NCBI RefSeq assembly: GCF_048771995.1
Contig: NC_133027.1
Coordinates: 99,632,501 to 99,696,500, forward strand
Direction: 5' to 3'
Length of the DNA stretch: 64,000 bases
Origin: Taeniopygia guttata
Taxonomy: Eukaryota > Chordata > Aves > Passeriformes > Estrildidae
Position 1 is the stretch's first letter. Every line of letters starts with the position of its first letter. The position numbers and the translations under genes are program-made. Under the pieces are notes generated by a model that did not search any database, was not told where the DNA came from, and saw only the letters and a list, made by a program, of their open reading frames with translations. Positions 62,348 through 64,000 of this stretch are shown here, in pieces.

Positions 62348-63646
62348 CTGGGACATGTAAGCCAAACCGAGTTTAACATGTAAAACAAAGGTAATGACAG
62401 AAGAAATGCAGTGTGTGGCACTTACGTGTGTGTGTATGTACATATATATCTAAATTCTTACTTTGTTATTATTTAAATGAAGAAGACTTAAGATACTGAA
62501 GGGCTAGTAATTGGTTACAGATTTATGACTGGTTTGCAGTTTTCAGTAACAATACAATATGCAAATCTCTGAGCTGTATGATTCACTACAGCTCAAAGAA
62601 TATACCTTCTGACAAAAGCAGCTACCTCAACTCCTCATTTTATGCAGCTTATAGAAAAATTTCAGATGTGACCCAATTATGTCATAACCATTTTCATATA
62701 GTGATCCTCTGAAAAGTAACTCCACAAAAAAAGCACCTTCTTACTCATCAGATCTACTCCCTGTAGATAGCCAGGACAAGATCTGCTGACTTGGTTACAA
62801 AAATAAAGGCACTACTACTTATTAAAATTTCTACTAACCTTGCAAAACTAACATAGCTGAGGAGCCAAGGGAGATAAATCCTTTTGCAATTTCAGTGGAA
62901 ATAATTATTTTACAATGGAGTACAGCTCTAAAAGAGTTCATCAAAGATTTTGAGTGGGATCACACGAGCAAACGCATAGTTTTGCCTGCAGAAACATTTT
63001 AACTAACAGATACATACAATAAGACATAAATTTAGCATTTTGTTAGGGATTAGGTCACCATTGCCCATTGAAAAGGAATTGTTTTACATGACAACCAACA
63101 ATTCTTTATACAGAAATGAACAGAGCTCTGAAGAAACAATTTTCCATTCGAATTGTCTCTTATTCATCTTTCTCCACTTCTCAGGTTTGCCTTCTTGCTT
63201 GTAATTTCAACAAGACACTTGGATACTATTCTACAAATCCTAGAACATGGCTCTTGGATTTTCACTTGCTACTGCAAGTTCCTGTTCCAGTTCCTTGGTT
63301 TGATTTTACCACACTGCCAGACTGAGCACAGCAAACCAATATGCCAAAGCAATATGCCAACACTATCAAAGCTGTGCTGTCAGAGCTCCATAAAATCTGA
63401 TATTGCCTTAAACTTAAGAAAATTTACAGTAGGGATAGGGAAATTTACTTTGGGGAAAGAGTGGAAACAATTGACACTTGAAAGATAAACAGGCCCCCAA
63501 AGCATCTGAGCAGCAGAGTATAAACTTAAAAGTCAAGAAAAAAAAACCTTCTCACCATCTTCCTGAAAGTGAGCTGTAGTTTCTTGCACCACATGTGAAC
63601 ATGCACCCCTTTTGCATGTTTCTGCATGTGAACAGCAATCCCTTTT
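62348..63646. other. Noncoding or intronic stretch
   Basis: No further exon that fits phase 0 could be supported. A donor-like AAG|GTTAGT after an 18-bp segment (62835-62865 region, minus) would carry a stop in the needed phase. A donor-like ATG|GTGAGA at 63556 (minus) has only weak acceptors upstream. No repeat recognised before the LTR at 63647. Confidence 0.45.
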
Positions 63647-64000
63647 TGTTGTGGTCTAATCCCAGCTACCAACTAAGCACCATACATTCAGCAGCTTGAT
63701 TTATCCCCAGCATGATGCAGGAAGAGAACTGGGAGGGTAAATGTGAGCAAACTCATGGGCTGAGAACACTCATGGGGTTTCATTATGATGAAAAGAAAAA
63801 TAACATAAAGAAATAAAATCCAAAAAGGAAAGTGATGGAAAATAAAGCTATTGCTCACCAGCTAGTGGTCCTGCATCCAGCCTTGCCCCTGGTTTTAGTG
63901 CTGGGCATGATGCCATATGGTGTGGGATGTCCCTTTGGTCAGTGAGGCTCAACCCACTGTGCGACCCCAACCTCCTTGCTAGTGGGGCAGTGTGAGGAGC
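63647..64000 (-). mobile_element. ERVL-like LTR, cut by the window edge
   Basis: The plus strand from 63647 reads the reverse complement of a widespread bird ERVL-type LTR. It starts at the reversed 3' terminus (TGTTGTGGTCTAATCCCAGC, then ACTAAGCACCA). It continues through CAAACTCATGGGCTGAG (63749-63765), TTGCTCACCAGCTAGTGG (63853-63870), GGGCATGATGCCATATGG and TCCCTTTGGTCAGT (63928-63941), and CTCCTTGCTAGTGGGGCAGT near 63971. The LTR's 5' part lies beyond position 64000. It is clearly diverged, hence old. Whether it is solo or part of a longer provirus cannot be seen here. Family recalled from general knowledge of bird repeats, subfamily not assigned. Confidence 0.85.

Noticed and set aside
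62835-62870. 18-bp microexon-like segment between a good acceptor and AAG|GTTAGT donor, minus strand.
   Set aside because: In the phase required by the next exon it contains a TAG stop.
63556-63621. Possible further minus-strand exon (66 bp, open in phase 0) ending at a good donor ATG|GTGAGA.
   Set aside because: The acceptor at its upstream edge has no real pyrimidine tract and lies about 25 bp from the LTR boundary. The encoded residues look unlike a conserved protein. Not enough to add to the gene model.
1-64000. tRNA, rRNA, snoRNA or microRNA genes, CRISPR arrays and bacterial-style operons.
   Set aside because: I saw no cloverleaf with A and B boxes, no regularly spaced repeat array and no clustered co-directional genes. 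Small hairpin RNAs cannot be excluded without folding and conservation analysis.

Overview
This window looks like bird nuclear DNA, probably from a passerine or a close relative. It is AT-rich and poor in repeats. The recognisable interspersed repeats are mainly 5'-truncated CR1 LINEs that carry the typical bird CR1 3' end (ATTCTATGATTCTG-type terminal octamers). There are also two LTRs of types I associate with songbird and other neoavian genomes. No bacterial-style gene layout, operon, phage, plasmid or CRISPR array is present. Nearly all open frames on both strands are short and read as chance frames in AT-rich noncoding DNA.

Layout. Positions 1-18513 hold no gene I can support. They contain an almost pure A+T block (5698-5836), a purine tract (12671-12720), a GC-richer pocket (about 13180-14090) and a compound TATG/GATA microsatellite (15222-15321). 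CR1 fragments follow at 18514-18932 (-), 28755-29674 (+, split by a solo LTR), 40648-42441 (-, the longest, reaching into the reverse transcriptase domain), 57692-58116 (+) and about 59276-59500 (-). An old MIR/CORE-type SINE lies at about 52170-52353. An antisense ERVL-like LTR enters at 63647 and runs off the right edge.

The only gene-like signal is on the minus strand near the right end. A 99-bp open exon-like segment (62249-62347) is separated by a 709-bp GT-AG interval from an 18-bp terminal coding segment ending in TGA (61522-61539). A U-rich 3'UTR-like stretch follows, with AATAAA at 60819-60814. Phases agree, but I cannot name the protein and the model is tentative. If it is right, the window is the downstream flank of a minus-strand gene whose body lies to the right, and the remaining ~60 kb is intergenic or intronic.

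Best non-gene observations: a 50-bp segment present twice, 4.16 kb apart, with a junction pattern that suggests template-switch insertion (50866 and 55028); a CpG-retaining block with a good CTCF-like site (43129-43450); and a solo LTR nested in a CR1 with a 6-bp target duplication. I found no convincing new biological system.
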